Shown: in pieces, positions 27,075-35,425 of the stretch | Layout of the letters: every line of letters starts with the position of its first letter | Position numbering within the stretch: the first letter of the stretch is position 1 | Source of the DNA: Alteromonas confluentis | GTDB taxonomy: Bacteria; Pseudomonadota; Gammaproteobacteria; Enterobacterales; Alteromonadaceae | Direction: 5' to 3' | DNA length: 64,000 nt | Assembly (NCBI RefSeq): GCF_001757105.1 | Contig: NZ_MDHN01000028.1 | Coordinates: 1-64,000 of the forward strand | The notes under the pieces: model-generated | The model's database searches: none | What the model was told of the DNA's origin: nothing | The model's input: the letters and a program-made list of their open reading frames with translations, nothing else | Program-made: the position numbers and the translations under genes

Positions 27075-27817
27075 AATATTGCATTATTGTTCCTCATTAC
27101 AAACACGAAGTGCTGTTTGAAAAGTTTCTGCCGGCGCTGGCATCACTGAATTTGCCCTGCATTGTGGTAGATGATGGCAGTGGTGAAGAAAGTGTGGCGA
27201 AGGTAGAAGCACTACTTAGCCCTTACCCAGATTTTCATCTTGTCAGACACCAGACGAACCGTGGTAAAGGGGCTTCGGTGATCACCGGCTGCTATCACGC
27301 CAGTGCCATGGGCTTTAGTCACGTATTACAACTGGATGCAGACGGCCAGCACAATATCGATGACGCGCAAAAACTCCTGGATTACAGTCGCTCACACCCG
27401 GATTCCTTTATCTCCGGTCAGCCTTATTTTGATGAAACTGCGCCATTCGCCAGAAAATACGGCCGCAAAATTACCGATTTCTGGGTAGCGCTGGAAACCC
27501 TGTCTTTGCAAATTAAAGACGGCCTGTGCGGCTTTAGGGTGTATCCCATCAAACAAATCGAGCGAGTATTCGATAATTACTACCTTGGTCCACGCATGGA
27601 TTTCGACCCGGAACTGCTGGTGAAAGCGGTCTGGGCAGGCATCGACTTGCACTTCATTCCTACCAAGGTGATTTATCACGAAAACACCGTATCCCATTTT
27701 CATTATCTGAAAGATAACCTTATGCTGATCCGGCTGCATGTACGGTTAATGTTTGGCATGCTTATTCGTTTGCCAAAATTGTTAGTCACCCGCGTTCGTG
27801 CCTTGTTAGGTAAGTAA
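27071..27817 (+). CDS. Family 2 glycosyltransferase
   Basis: The 248-residue GT-A fold enzyme has VVDDGSGEES near residue 35 (nucleotide binding) and the metal motif QLDADGQHN near 90, then GLCGFRVYP and RMDFDPELL. The layout resembles polyprenol-phosphate sugar transferases, without the C-terminal membrane domain. In E. coli-type aryl polyene clusters a glycosyltransferase and a lipid A-type acyltransferase are joined in one protein. Here the two are adjacent, separate genes 10 bp apart. It would glycosylate the polyene or its lipid anchor. Confidence 0.87.
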   Translation: MKYCIIVPHYKHEVLFEKFLPALASLNLPCIVVDDGSGEESVAKVEALLSPYPDFHLVRHQTNRGKGASVITGCYHASAMGFSHVLQLDADGQHNIDDAQKLLDYSRSHPDSFISGQPYFDETAPFARKYGRKITDFWVALETLSLQIKDGLCGFRVYPIKQIERVFDNYYLGPRMDFDPELLVKAVWAGIDLHFIPTKVIYHENTVSHFHYLKDNLMLIRLHVRLMFGMLIRLPKLLVTRVRALLGK

Positions 27818-27827
27818 GAGGGGCACG

Positions 27828-28835
27828 ATGACTGCGTCAGATAAAACCGCAACCACAGAACAGCAGGCTCACTGGTCGCAAACCCGTGAAGCCGGCACGA
27901 TGGCAGCCATGCGACTGGTGTTTTTTATTTACCGGGTGTGCGGCCGCAAAGTGTTTTCGGTCATCATGTATCCGGTGGCGATGTATTTTGTGCTGTGCCG
28001 CAAGGAGCAGCGTGAAGCGTCGTTGCAATATTTAAATGCGCACTACCGCTTGAAACCTGAAGTGTTGCAGCGTAAGCCTGGCTATCGTCATGTGTTGCTA
28101 CATTTCAAAACCTTTGCCGAAGTGATTCTGGATAAGATGCTGGGCTGGTTAGACGAAATTAGCGAAAAAGACTTCGTACTCAGCTCGCCAGAGAATATTG
28201 AAGCCCTGCACAATGACGACCGCGGGCAACTCATTATTGGCTCTCATTTTGGTAACCTGGAGTTTTGCCGGGGCTTTATGCACCGTTATAGCAGCAAGGT
28301 TATCAATATACTGGTGTACGATAAACACGCCGGCAACTTCGTTAAAATGATGCAAGACGAAAATAACGAATCTCGCCTTAATGTCTTTCAGGTTGATGAG
28401 TTTGATGTCACCACCATCATGATGCTGAAAGAAAAAATTGATGCTGGCGAGTGGGTGTTTATTGCCGGCGACCGTGTGCCCTTGAGCGGCCTGGAACGTA
28501 CCGTTGATGTTCAGTTTCTAGGCCAACAAGCACCGCTACCCATCGGCCCTTACATGCTGGCGAAAGCGCTGGCCTGCCCGGTTAAGCTGATGTTTGCTTA
28601 TCGCTATAAAGCGGCAGACAACAAGGTGTTGTTTGATGTGGCGCCGTTGTGTGACAAATTGCAGATCAACCGCAAAACTCGCCAGCAGGATTTACAGAAT
28701 TATGCGCAACAGTTTGCGTCGAAACTGGAAGCACATTGCCTTAAAGCACCGTATCAATGGTTTAATTTTTATGATTTCTGGCAGCCCGGCGACACCACGT
28801 CTTTAACAGCGGGCACCAAAGGGGAAGGGAAGTAA
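27828..28835 (+). CDS. LpxL/HtrB-like acyltransferase
   Basis: The 335-residue inner-membrane enzyme of the lipid A acyltransferase family has an N-terminal hydrophobic segment (near 25-50) and the catalytic HX4E motif in IGSHFGNLEFCRG (near 140). It also has AGDRVPLSG, which corresponds to the conserved GDR of the family. It would attach a fatty acyl group to the polyene or its glycolipid carrier. The start has GAGGGG upstream. Its stop shares one base with the next start. It is the separate counterpart of the acyltransferase domain found fused to the glycosyltransferase in other aryl polyene clusters. Confidence 0.85.
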   Translation: MTASDKTATTEQQAHWSQTREAGTMAAMRLVFFIYRVCGRKVFSVIMYPVAMYFVLCRKEQREASLQYLNAHYRLKPEVLQRKPGYRHVLLHFKTFAEVILDKMLGWLDEISEKDFVLSSPENIEALHNDDRGQLIIGSHFGNLEFCRGFMHRYSSKVINILVYDKHAGNFVKMMQDENNESRLNVFQVDEFDVTTIMMLKEKIDAGEWVFIAGDRVPLSGLERTVDVQFLGQQAPLPIGPYMLAKALACPVKLMFAYRYKAADNKVLFDVAPLCDKLQINRKTRQQDLQNYAQQFASKLEAHCLKAPYQWFNFYDFWQPGDTTSLTAGTKGEGK

Positions 28836-29290
28836 TGTCGCAGGAAACCCGTTTCGACAGCCGGTTGTTTGAGTTAATTCCTCACCGTCCGCCCATGTTA
28901 CTGATTAACGAAGTGCTGGATGTTACCGAAACCTCATCGGCATCGCGTACCTACGTCGATGAAGAAAGTCCGTTTTTTGAAGCAGAAAAGGGCGTCCCTG
29001 CCTGGATTGGTTTGGAATACATGGGCCAGACTGCCGCGCTTATCGCCGGGCACCAGCTTGCTCTGGGGAAAGTTACGCCGCATTTAGGGTTTCTGCTCGG
29101 TACGCGGTCATTTAAAACCCACTGCGATTACTTTGCGCCGGGTAAGTACACGGTGCGCTGTGAAGAAAAAGCGCTGGTGGGCGATGGGCTTGCAACGTTC
29201 GATTGCTTCATTGAAAATGAGCCGAAAGACGGTAGCGATGTGCAGTGTTTGGCTACGGCGAGTTTGTCGGTTTTCCGCCGGCCTGTTTAA
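28835..29290 (+). CDS. 3-hydroxyacyl-ACP dehydratase, hot-dog (ApeP-like)
   Basis: The 151-residue protein is of the FabZ-like group found in aryl polyene clusters: LIPHRPPMLLINEV with His17 near the N-terminus, GLEYMGQTAALIAGHQ near 59-74, and GFLLGTRSF. In characterised systems this type pairs with the FabA-like dehydratase (here 26691) to form the working enzyme. GGGAAGGGAAG in front of the ATG is a strong ribosome site, although the start also overlaps the previous stop by one base. Confidence 0.87.
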   Translation: MSQETRFDSRLFELIPHRPPMLLINEVLDVTETSSASRTYVDEESPFFEAEKGVPAWIGLEYMGQTAALIAGHQLALGKVTPHLGFLLGTRSFKTHCDYFAPGKYTVRCEEKALVGDGLATFDCFIENEPKDGSDVQCLATASLSVFRRPV

Positions 29291-29305
29291 AGAAAAGGAT
29301 GTAGT

Positions 29306-30541
29306 TTGAATAGTAATAATGACAGACGGGTTGTGATTACCGGAGCCGGTGTAGTGTCTGCACTGGGTGATGAATGGTCGCAGGTAAAATCTGCGCTTCA
29401 GTCGATGAAATCAGCAGTATGCTACATGGAAGACTGGAAAAAGTATGAGGGTCTTGGCACCTATCTGGCTGCTCCCATTCACGACTTTGCCTTGCCTGAT
29501 CACTACACCAAAAAGAAAAAGCGCAGCATGGGCCGTGTTGCCCAAATGGGTGTGCTGGCCACTGAGCGTGCGCTGGCTGATGCTGGCCTGACAGATGATC
29601 CTGTGATCCGCTCTTCTGCGACGGGTGTGGCTTACGGTTCTGCTACAGGCAGCAGTGAAGCAGCACTGGAATTTGCCCCTATGCTTGAGAACTTTTCGAC
29701 TTCTCGCATCAACAGCAGCACCTATCTGCGCATGATGAACCACACCGCTGCTGTGAACATCAGTGTGTATTTTGGTACTCAGGGCCGCATGTACACCACT
29801 TCAAGTGCCTGTACGGCGGGTAGCCAGGCCATTGGCTATGCGTATGAAGCCATTAAGTTTGGTCAGCAGGATGTGATGATTGCCGGTGGCGCAGAGGAAT
29901 TGTGTCCTTCTCAAGCGGCGGTATTTGATACCCTGTTCGCGGCCAGCACCAAAAATGATACCCCGGAAGCTACGCCTCGGCCTTACGATCGCGACCGTGA
30001 TGGCCTGGTACTGGGTGAGGGGGCGTGTACGCTTATTCTTGAATCTTACGAACATGCAAAAGCCCGTGGTGCGAACATCCTGGCAGAAGTCACTGGCTAT
30101 GCGACCAATACCGACGGCGCTTATCTGGTTAAACCTAATCCAGAAACGGTGCAACGAGTTATGGCCTCAGCCATGAAAGATGCCGGTGTAACCGCCGATG
30201 ACATTGGTTATGTATCGGCACACGGCACGGCAACGCAGCACGGTGATATTGTCGAGAGTAATGCCACCTATCAAGTTGTGGGCGCTAAGCCAATTAGTTC
30301 GCTGAAAAGCTATACCGGCCATACGTTGGGCGCTTGCGGCTCATTTGAAGTGTGGGCGACCATTAATATGATGAAAGAAAACTGGTTTGCTCCTACATTG
30401 AATCTGGATAACGTTGATCCAGACTGTGCACCGCTGGATTACATCCGCCAGGAATGCCGCGAAATCAAAACCGATTGCTTCATGAGCAATAACCTTGCCT
30501 TTGGCGGTATCAATACCTCGTTGATCATAAAGCGGGTTTAA
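29306..30541 (+). CDS. Beta-ketoacyl-ACP synthase II-like (second active KS)
   Basis: This 411-residue ketosynthase is of FabF length with the full active site: Cys169 (SSACTAGSQ), His306 (SAHGTATQHGD), Lys334 and His339 (SSLKSYTGHTLGACGS). It starts with TTG at 29306, with AAAGGA about 8 bases upstream; no ATG is available nearby. It closes the first operon and a strong bidirectional terminator follows. It resembles the elongating KS of aryl polyene systems (ApeO type). Which of the two active ketosynthases pairs with the cysteine-less partner cannot be decided from sequence. Confidence 0.9.
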   Translation: MNSNNDRRVVITGAGVVSALGDEWSQVKSALQSMKSAVCYMEDWKKYEGLGTYLAAPIHDFALPDHYTKKKKRSMGRVAQMGVLATERALADAGLTDDPVIRSSATGVAYGSATGSSEAALEFAPMLENFSTSRINSSTYLRMMNHTAAVNISVYFGTQGRMYTTSSACTAGSQAIGYAYEAIKFGQQDVMIAGGAEELCPSQAAVFDTLFAASTKNDTPEATPRPYDRDRDGLVLGEGACTLILESYEHAKARGANILAEVTGYATNTDGAYLVKPNPETVQRVMASAMKDAGVTADDIGYVSAHGTATQHGDIVESNATYQVVGAKPISSLKSYTGHTLGACGSFEVWATINMMKENWFAPTLNLDNVDPDCAPLDYIRQECREIKTDCFMSNNLAFGGINTSLIIKRV

Positions 30542-30580
30542 ACGTAAAACATTGCCGGCAGTGCCGTGAAAAACAAACAA

Positions 30581-30616
30581 AAAGGGCGTCACGAATTTTT
30601 CGAGACGCCCTTTTTT
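30581..30616. terminator. Bidirectional terminator between convergent cluster operons
   Basis: AAAGGGCGTC (30581-30590) pairs with GACGCCCTTT (30604-30613) and is followed by further T. A-runs precede it, so it works for the KS gene on the plus strand and the ligase gene on the minus strand. Confidence 0.9.
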
Positions 30617-30637
30617 ATTCAGCTGCCGGTAAACTGA

Positions 30638-32002
30638 TTACCTTTTCTTTTTCAGTGACGCATGTAGCGCATCAATGTTTTTGCGCAGCAGCTTACCGTT
30701 AGGTTCGCGGGGCAGTGCATCAACCACGTACACAGGTCGGGGTACAAAAGCACTGTCTAAACGCGCTTGTAAAAAGCGCACCAATTCTGCTTTTTCTACA
30801 CCCGGCTTCAGCGACACAATGGCGACAAGGCGGGTAACCGGCCCGGCTGATTCAGGATGAATTACAATGCCATCTTCCAGGCCCTTAAACGTCAGCAGCG
30901 TTTGATTAATGGTAAACAGCGAACCCCGTTTACCGGCAATCTTTATCAAGTCGCTTGCCCGGCCAGACAACACAAAGTGATTGTCATCTTTAAATTCAAT
31001 GAAATCTTGCAGTACGGTATCTGAGGGCAAATGTTCAGCGCGCACCGTGGTGGTACCGTCGTTCTGCGCAAAATCAATACCTTCAAATTTGAACCAGGCC
31101 TGCTCCTTGGCAGAACGTCGTACCGCCATTGAGCCCACTTCACTGCAACCGTACACTTCTCTTAATGGCGCGTTGAATTTCTGCTCCACTTCGGTGGCAA
31201 GTTCAGTGGTAAGCGGGGACGTGGCGCACAGCACGGAGTGGGCGTGAACGTCATTGGTCATATCGGCACACAGCGCCCGTAAATGGACGGGGGTGGAAAC
31301 CAGTTGCTTGGGTTCCGGCAAAGCCGCGAAGGTATCCAGAATATCCCGTGGGAACAGCGGCTTTGCATCACTCATGCAAACTTTACTGAATAACGGCAAT
31401 AACGCGGAAGTTTCAAACCCCCACATGTGTTGTGCCGGCATGGTGGCCAATTGATATAAGGTCTCTTCACAATCCGGGATCATGAAGGTGTAGTTAATCA
31501 GGCTGCTGCGGTGCAAGGTACGCCAGTACTTAAGATTCGGTTTCGACTTTCCGGTAGAGCCGGAAGTAAAGCTAATACAAGCTAGAAAGTCATCTGCAAC
31601 ATCAGGCACATCCACAGTGCGATTTTGAACCGGTGCGTTTGCAGACAGAATATCGAATGCCGGCAGGTTTGGACTAATTTCTCCGCCGTCATGAATAATA
31701 AAGCAATCAGTATAATCTTCGTTTAATTGATCCTGTGTGGCGACATTTTTGCTCGACGGCAATAAGGTGGTTGTACCGCGTAAAATCGCGGCGCAGAGTC
31801 CCACAAGGAAAAGGTAGCGGTTTTCACAAAGATTAATGGCATGACCACGATGGGTCAGCGCTTCTGCAACCTGATTGACGTGATTGAGAAACTGATTAGT
31901 AGACACGGGCCCTACATCAAGGCCAACGGCGTTTATAGGCTGTGTAAGAAAGGCAATTGCATCTTCAGATGTGCGGGTAACTAGCGGAAACGTATTTGAC
32001 AT
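30638..32002 (-). CDS. AMP-dependent acyl-ACP/CoA ligase (starter-loading)
   Basis: The 454-residue adenylating enzyme of the ANL superfamily carries A3 FTSGSTGKSK near 147-156, A5 YGCSEVGS, A7/A8 LSGRASDLIKIAGKRG, and the catalytic lysine near the end in LPREPNGKLLR. It is shorter than most acyl-CoA ligases, as is usual for aryl polyene ligases (ApeH type). It would activate the hydroxybenzoate made by the divergent chorismatase and load it on an ACP. The intergenic region between the two genes (240 bp) holds the second copy of the cluster palindrome. Confidence 0.88.
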   Translation of the reverse strand: MSNTFPLVTRTSEDAIAFLTQPINAVGLDVGPVSTNQFLNHVNQVAEALTHRGHAINLCENRYLFLVGLCAAILRGTTTLLPSSKNVATQDQLNEDYTDCFIIHDGGEISPNLPAFDILSANAPVQNRTVDVPDVADDFLACISFTSGSTGKSKPNLKYWRTLHRSSLINYTFMIPDCEETLYQLATMPAQHMWGFETSALLPLFSKVCMSDAKPLFPRDILDTFAALPEPKQLVSTPVHLRALCADMTNDVHAHSVLCATSPLTTELATEVEQKFNAPLREVYGCSEVGSMAVRRSAKEQAWFKFEGIDFAQNDGTTTVRAEHLPSDTVLQDFIEFKDDNHFVLSGRASDLIKIAGKRGSLFTINQTLLTFKGLEDGIVIHPESAGPVTRLVAIVSLKPGVEKAELVRFLQARLDSAFVPRPVYVVDALPREPNGKLLRKNIDALHASLKKKR

Positions 32003-32083
32003 GAATAATTGATTTACTGGTGTTCACGAATGTTAACAGCCAAGGTAAAGGATGCGTCCATTCGCTTTATTTTCGATTTTCGC

Positions 32084-32095
32084 TAGTTTAAACTA
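32084..32095. promoter_or_regulatory. Cluster palindrome, copy 2 (TAGTTTAAACTA)
   Basis: Identical to the site at 22161-22172, again in a divergent gap of the cluster (ligase and chorismatase), and again followed by a GCCC sequence. A TATCAT hexamer (32120-32125) lies about 24 bp downstream without a good -35, which fits an activator-dependent promoter. That last point is inference. Confidence 0.65.
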
Positions 32096-32155
32096 CCGCC
32101 CAGTCAAAAACTAATTCTGTATCATGGAATGATCGTCTGAAAATAAGTAAGCAGA

Positions 32156-32248
32156 ATGTCAGGGAGTTGGTTTAAATCAGTTTTTCTCTGCCTGTTTGCA
32201 CCATCATTCGTGTTTGCAGTCACACCAAATTCAGTTGTCCCATGTTAA
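32156..32248 (+). CDS. 30-residue leader peptide upstream of the chorismatase gene
   Basis: ATG at 32156 opens a 30-codon frame whose product looks like a signal peptide (MSGSWFKSVFLCLFAPSF followed by VFA). Its stop TAA (32246-32248) lies just past the ATG of the chorismatase (32242), so the two frames overlap. The chorismatase has no Shine-Dalgarno sequence of its own, which suggests translation is coupled through this small frame. It could be the remnant of a secreted protein or a true leader. No homologue is recognised. Confidence 0.4.
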   Translation: MSGSWFKSVFLCLFAPSFVFAVTPNSVVPC

Positions 32249-33180
32249 AACAGCAATTTTGTTCCTCGCCCGCTAACGAATTAATCTCCAGTGTAAACGC
32301 GCTGGCGGTAATGCCACTTACTAATCAATGTGAACCGTTTGGTAATGGTCTTATTGCTACCGGGTTAGAAGGCGCGGTTGAAAATGCCGGCAATGAACTG
32401 TGGTCAATAGAAGGTGAGGTTAGCCGGGGGCAAACGGGTAAATGCTTCTGGTCTAAAACTGACGACGTGATTTGTGTTGCCCACTGGCTCACCAAAGACG
32501 AATGTGAAGACATCGAACAACAAACCTTTGCGGCTTATTCTTCCATTTTGAATGTCTTAAAAGCCCAGGGTTTTGTGCATCCATTTCGTTTCTGGAATTA
32601 TTTGCCGTCGATAAACGTGGGTGAAGGCGACAATGAGCTGTACAAGAAGTTTTGTACCGGCCGTTTGAATGCGTTTGAGGCAGCTGGTATGCCGCCGCAA
32701 AGCTTTCCCTCAGCCTCAGCACTCGGTCATCACACCGACGGTGCGGTATTTTACGTGTTTGCCAGTAAGGTGGAGCCACATCACTACAATAATCATCATC
32801 AGGTTAATGCTTACGAATATCCTCGTGAGTACGGTATTTCCAGCCCCTCGTTTGCTCGTGCTACCGCGCTAACCCTTGCCGATTCTCACTTCCTGTTTAT
32901 TTCAGGTACCGCCAGCATTACCGGGCATCAAACCCGTGGCGAAGGCGATCTGGAAAAGCAGCTTACAGTGACAATGTCTAATATTCGTCATCTTCTGGAA
33001 ACGGCAAAGCCGGAAGGTTGTCAGCTGTCTACCTTTAAAGTTTATATTCGTCACGCCAAGGATGCAGCTTTTGTACGCGACTGGCTTTCGACTCAATATC
33101 CAGACGTCGATGCGGTGTACACCCTTGCGGATATCTGCCGCAAAGACTTGCTGGTCGAAATAGAATGTTTCTGTGTCTAG
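32242..33180 (+). CDS. Chorismatase (FkbO/Hyg5/XanB2 type)
   Basis: The 312-residue protein carries the chorismatase signatures FRFWNYLPSIN, FCTGRLNAFE, SASALGHHTDG, VNAYEYPREYG, SGTASITGHQT, KVYIRH and DLLVEIEC. This family hydrolyses chorismate. XanB2 of Xanthomonas gives 3- and 4-hydroxybenzoate, the former being the starter of xanthomonadin. Here it would supply the aryl head group; the ring position cannot be told from sequence. E. coli-type aryl polyene clusters instead use an ammonia-lyase route, which is absent here. It overlaps the next gene by eight bases. Confidence 0.9.
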   Translation: MLKQQFCSSPANELISSVNALAVMPLTNQCEPFGNGLIATGLEGAVENAGNELWSIEGEVSRGQTGKCFWSKTDDVICVAHWLTKDECEDIEQQTFAAYSSILNVLKAQGFVHPFRFWNYLPSINVGEGDNELYKKFCTGRLNAFEAAGMPPQSFPSASALGHHTDGAVFYVFASKVEPHHYNNHHQVNAYEYPREYGISSPSFARATALTLADSHFLFISGTASITGHQTRGEGDLEKQLTVTMSNIRHLLETAKPEGCQLSTFKVYIRHAKDAAFVRDWLSTQYPDVDAVYTLADICRKDLLVEIECFCV

Positions 33181-34036
33181 CTCGCTTTCCTCTGAAGCCA
33201 CAGCGCTCTCATCACGCAAGGGCGCAGGCATGGTAGTCACAAAGCTGCGCAAAGCCTGGCAAATCTTCAGTGCTGGCGTGAGCTATACCCTTTTTGGTGT
33301 AGGCGCGTTGCTGGTTGGGGTTTTCTTCCGCTTGATGAGTCCGGTTACTATTATTTCGCCGGCGAAAAAGCAGCGCATGATCCGTTGGTGTATTCATAAA
33401 GGGTGTCTCACGTTCATCCGTATCATGCGTTTCTTTGGGCTGATCCGCTATTCCTTCGACTTAGACTCAATGCATACCGCACGCCCCGGGCATATTCTCA
33501 TTGCGAATCATCCGTCGTTAATTGATGTGGTGTTATTACTCGCCGTCAACGAGCAAATGTGCTGTTTTGTGAAAAGCGCGGTGTGGGATAACTTTTTTAC
33601 CGGTGCAGTGGTGCGTCAAGCCGGGTTCATTCCTAATAACGCCGAGCAAATATTGCCTATGGCAGCGGCCAAACTGGCAGCGGGTGAGAACATTCTTATT
33701 TTTCCCGAAGGCACCCGCACCAAAGAAGATAACGTTTTACGCTTTAAGCGAGGCGCGGCCAATATGGCGGTGGCTGTAAATGCGTCTATTATGCCGGTGA
33801 TGATAGAGTGTTATCCGCGGGCGCTGAAAAAAGGCGATAAGTGGTACGATATTCCACCAGGCGGCCCGGCTTTTACACTGCGTTCAGGTGAGTTGATGGC
33901 GTTAGACGAATGTATCGACACCACGCTACCACGACCTAAGCAGTACAGACATCTCACTCAATTTCTGGAAAACTATTACAACAAACAGCTGTCAACAGAG
34001 ATAGCGGCAACGCCGGAACAGCTGGAAAATTCATAG
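33173..34036 (+). CDS. 1-acyl-glycerol-3-phosphate-type acyltransferase (PlsC-like)
   Basis: The 287-residue membrane-bound acyltransferase has an N-terminal hydrophobic segment near 33-60, the HX4D catalytic motif in IANHPSLIDVV, the substrate-binding FPEGTRT, and the later MPVMIE block. It starts at GTG 33173 inside the chorismatase gene. This is the second acyltransferase of the cluster, next to the LpxL-like one, and probably helps attach the polyene to a lipid. The exact acceptor is unknown. Confidence 0.87.
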   Translation: MSSSLSSEATALSSRKGAGMVVTKLRKAWQIFSAGVSYTLFGVGALLVGVFFRLMSPVTIISPAKKQRMIRWCIHKGCLTFIRIMRFFGLIRYSFDLDSMHTARPGHILIANHPSLIDVVLLLAVNEQMCCFVKSAVWDNFFTGAVVRQAGFIPNNAEQILPMAAAKLAAGENILIFPEGTRTKEDNVLRFKRGAANMAVAVNASIMPVMIECYPRALKKGDKWYDIPPGGPAFTLRSGELMALDECIDTTLPRPKQYRHLTQFLENYYNKQLSTEIAATPEQLENS

Positions 34037-34048
34037 AGGGAATGCGAA

Positions 34049-34303
34049 ATGAATGCGGAAAAACAAAATATTCTTGATCAGGTCAGAGACACACTGGTTG
34101 ATCTTTTCGAGCTTGAGCCAGCGGAAATCGTGCCGGAAGCCCGTCTTTACGAAGACTTAGATATCGACAGTATCGATGCGGTCGATTTGCTTGTAGATCT
34201 GAAAAAGAGCATTAACGTTGAAATTTCACCGTCGCAGTTCAAGCAGGTAAGAACAATTCAAGACGTGGTCGACGTACTCGCCGAGCTACCGGCAAAAGCG
34301 TAA
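34049..34303 (+). CDS. Acyl carrier protein 2 of the aryl polyene cluster
   Basis: The 84-residue acidic ACP has the attachment Ser41 in LDIDSIDAVDLL. GAGGGAATGCGA precedes the ATG, a good ribosome site. The two ACPs in the cluster, here and at 22218, are only moderately alike (the first has LGLDSIDALE). Division of labour between starter loading and elongation is therefore possible, as in other aryl polyene systems. It lies in the second plus-strand operon (32242-38459). Confidence 0.92.
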   Translation: MNAEKQNILDQVRDTLVDLFELEPAEIVPEARLYEDLDIDSIDAVDLLVDLKKSINVEISPSQFKQVRTIQDVVDVLAELPAKA

Positions 34304-34307
34304 TACC

Positions 34308-34724
34308 ATGAAGAAAAATAGCCTGAATATCGATATCCCTTTTTTCGATGTGGATGCATACCGTGTCGTTTGGCACGGTAATTATCCAAAATACATCGAA
34401 ATGGCCCGGTGTGCATTGTTGTCTGAAATTGGCTGCCCGTACAGCGTCATGGAAGAGCAGGGATTCTTTTTTCCCATTGTCGATATTCAGGTGAAGTACA
34501 TTAAGCCACTGCTGTTTGAGCAAAAAGTGGTGGTGGAATCCTGGCTGACTGAATGGGAAAACCGGCTGAAGATCAGTTATGTGATAAAAGATCGCGACAC
34601 CGGCGAAGTGTTCACCAAAGCCAAAACGACCCAGTTTGCGGTTGCGATGCCAGAACAAATCACCCAATATGAGTCTCCAGCCTTTCTCACTGACGCAATC
34701 AATGCATGGATAAGTCAATCATGA
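34308..34724 (+). CDS. 4HBT-family acyl thioesterase
   Basis: The 138-residue hot-dog thioesterase is of the YbgC/4-hydroxybenzoyl-CoA type. The motif FFDVDAYRVVWHGNYPKYIE near residues 12-31 contains the catalytic Asp and the conserved HGNY. It would release misprimed or finished chains from the ACP (ApeK role). It starts four bases after the ACP stop without a clear ribosome site, so translation is probably coupled. Its stop overlaps the next start in an ATGA. Confidence 0.88.
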   Translation: MKKNSLNIDIPFFDVDAYRVVWHGNYPKYIEMARCALLSEIGCPYSVMEEQGFFFPIVDIQVKYIKPLLFEQKVVVESWLTEWENRLKISYVIKDRDTGEVFTKAKTTQFAVAMPEQITQYESPAFLTDAINAWISQS

Positions 34725-35416
34725 GTCGCTTTTCACTAGCCCGTTTGGGTTTAGTCCTTTTCAGTGTTGTGAGTGTATCGGCCCTGGCAGAGCAGAGCTC
34801 CGCCAACGAAGAAACCTTGCTGTCGTCGATGTTTCCTTCGGGTTGCCACTTTTCCGGACACTTCAGCCAGCAAAAAGCAATGGAAGGGCTTCCGGTACCA
34901 CTAAAATCAGCAGGTGACTTTTATTATTCCTGCGATTTGGGGTTGGTATGGCACACCATCGAGCCATTCAGTGAAGCCATTTTATACGTAAATGGTACTA
35001 ACAACTTCAGGGCAGAGGACGACGGTACACTCACGCCATTGAGTGGAGTAGCCCGCTATATTATGTCGAATATTTTTATTCGGTTACTGAAGGGCGATAC
35101 CGGCTACTTTACTGACGAGTTTGCGATCACGCAGGAAGACAGTGGTGCTCTGTTACTGATACCGGAAAGCGACATGATGCGCAAAGGGTTGGATGCCATT
35201 CGCATTAGTCAGGAAAACACCGATAACGCTCAGCCAGCCGTTACCATAAAAGTGACCGATGCCACCGGCCAAAACACCCAAGTGCTCATCGACCAGATTC
35301 AAGCATACGAGTTTGACGGTAAGCGTAAGGCGTATGAACAATGCGAAGCGTTGTATGCTGACAAAACCGACTGGTGCCGCGTATTGCGCTCTCCAGGCCG
35401 TTTTGAAACCTATTAA
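34721..35416 (+). CDS. LolA-like periplasmic lipoprotein carrier
   Basis: The frame opens at 34706, but the ATG at 34721 in an ATGA overlap begins a clean signal peptide (MSRFSLARLGLVLF, cleaved near ALAEQ), giving 231 residues. The mature part follows the LolA pattern: a GHFSQQK segment, GDFYYSCDLGLVWHT, and beta strands with LIPESDMMR. In aryl polyene clusters such a protein (ApeL type), with the MMPL exporter, moves the lipidated pigment across the periplasm to the outer membrane. Confidence 0.82.
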   Translation: MSRFSLARLGLVLFSVVSVSALAEQSSANEETLLSSMFPSGCHFSGHFSQQKAMEGLPVPLKSAGDFYYSCDLGLVWHTIEPFSEAILYVNGTNNFRAEDDGTLTPLSGVARYIMSNIFIRLLKGDTGYFTDEFAITQEDSGALLLIPESDMMRKGLDAIRISQENTDNAQPAVTIKVTDATGQNTQVLIDQIQAYEFDGKRKAYEQCEALYADKTDWCRVLRSPGRFETY

Positions 35417-35425
35417 TTACAACTT

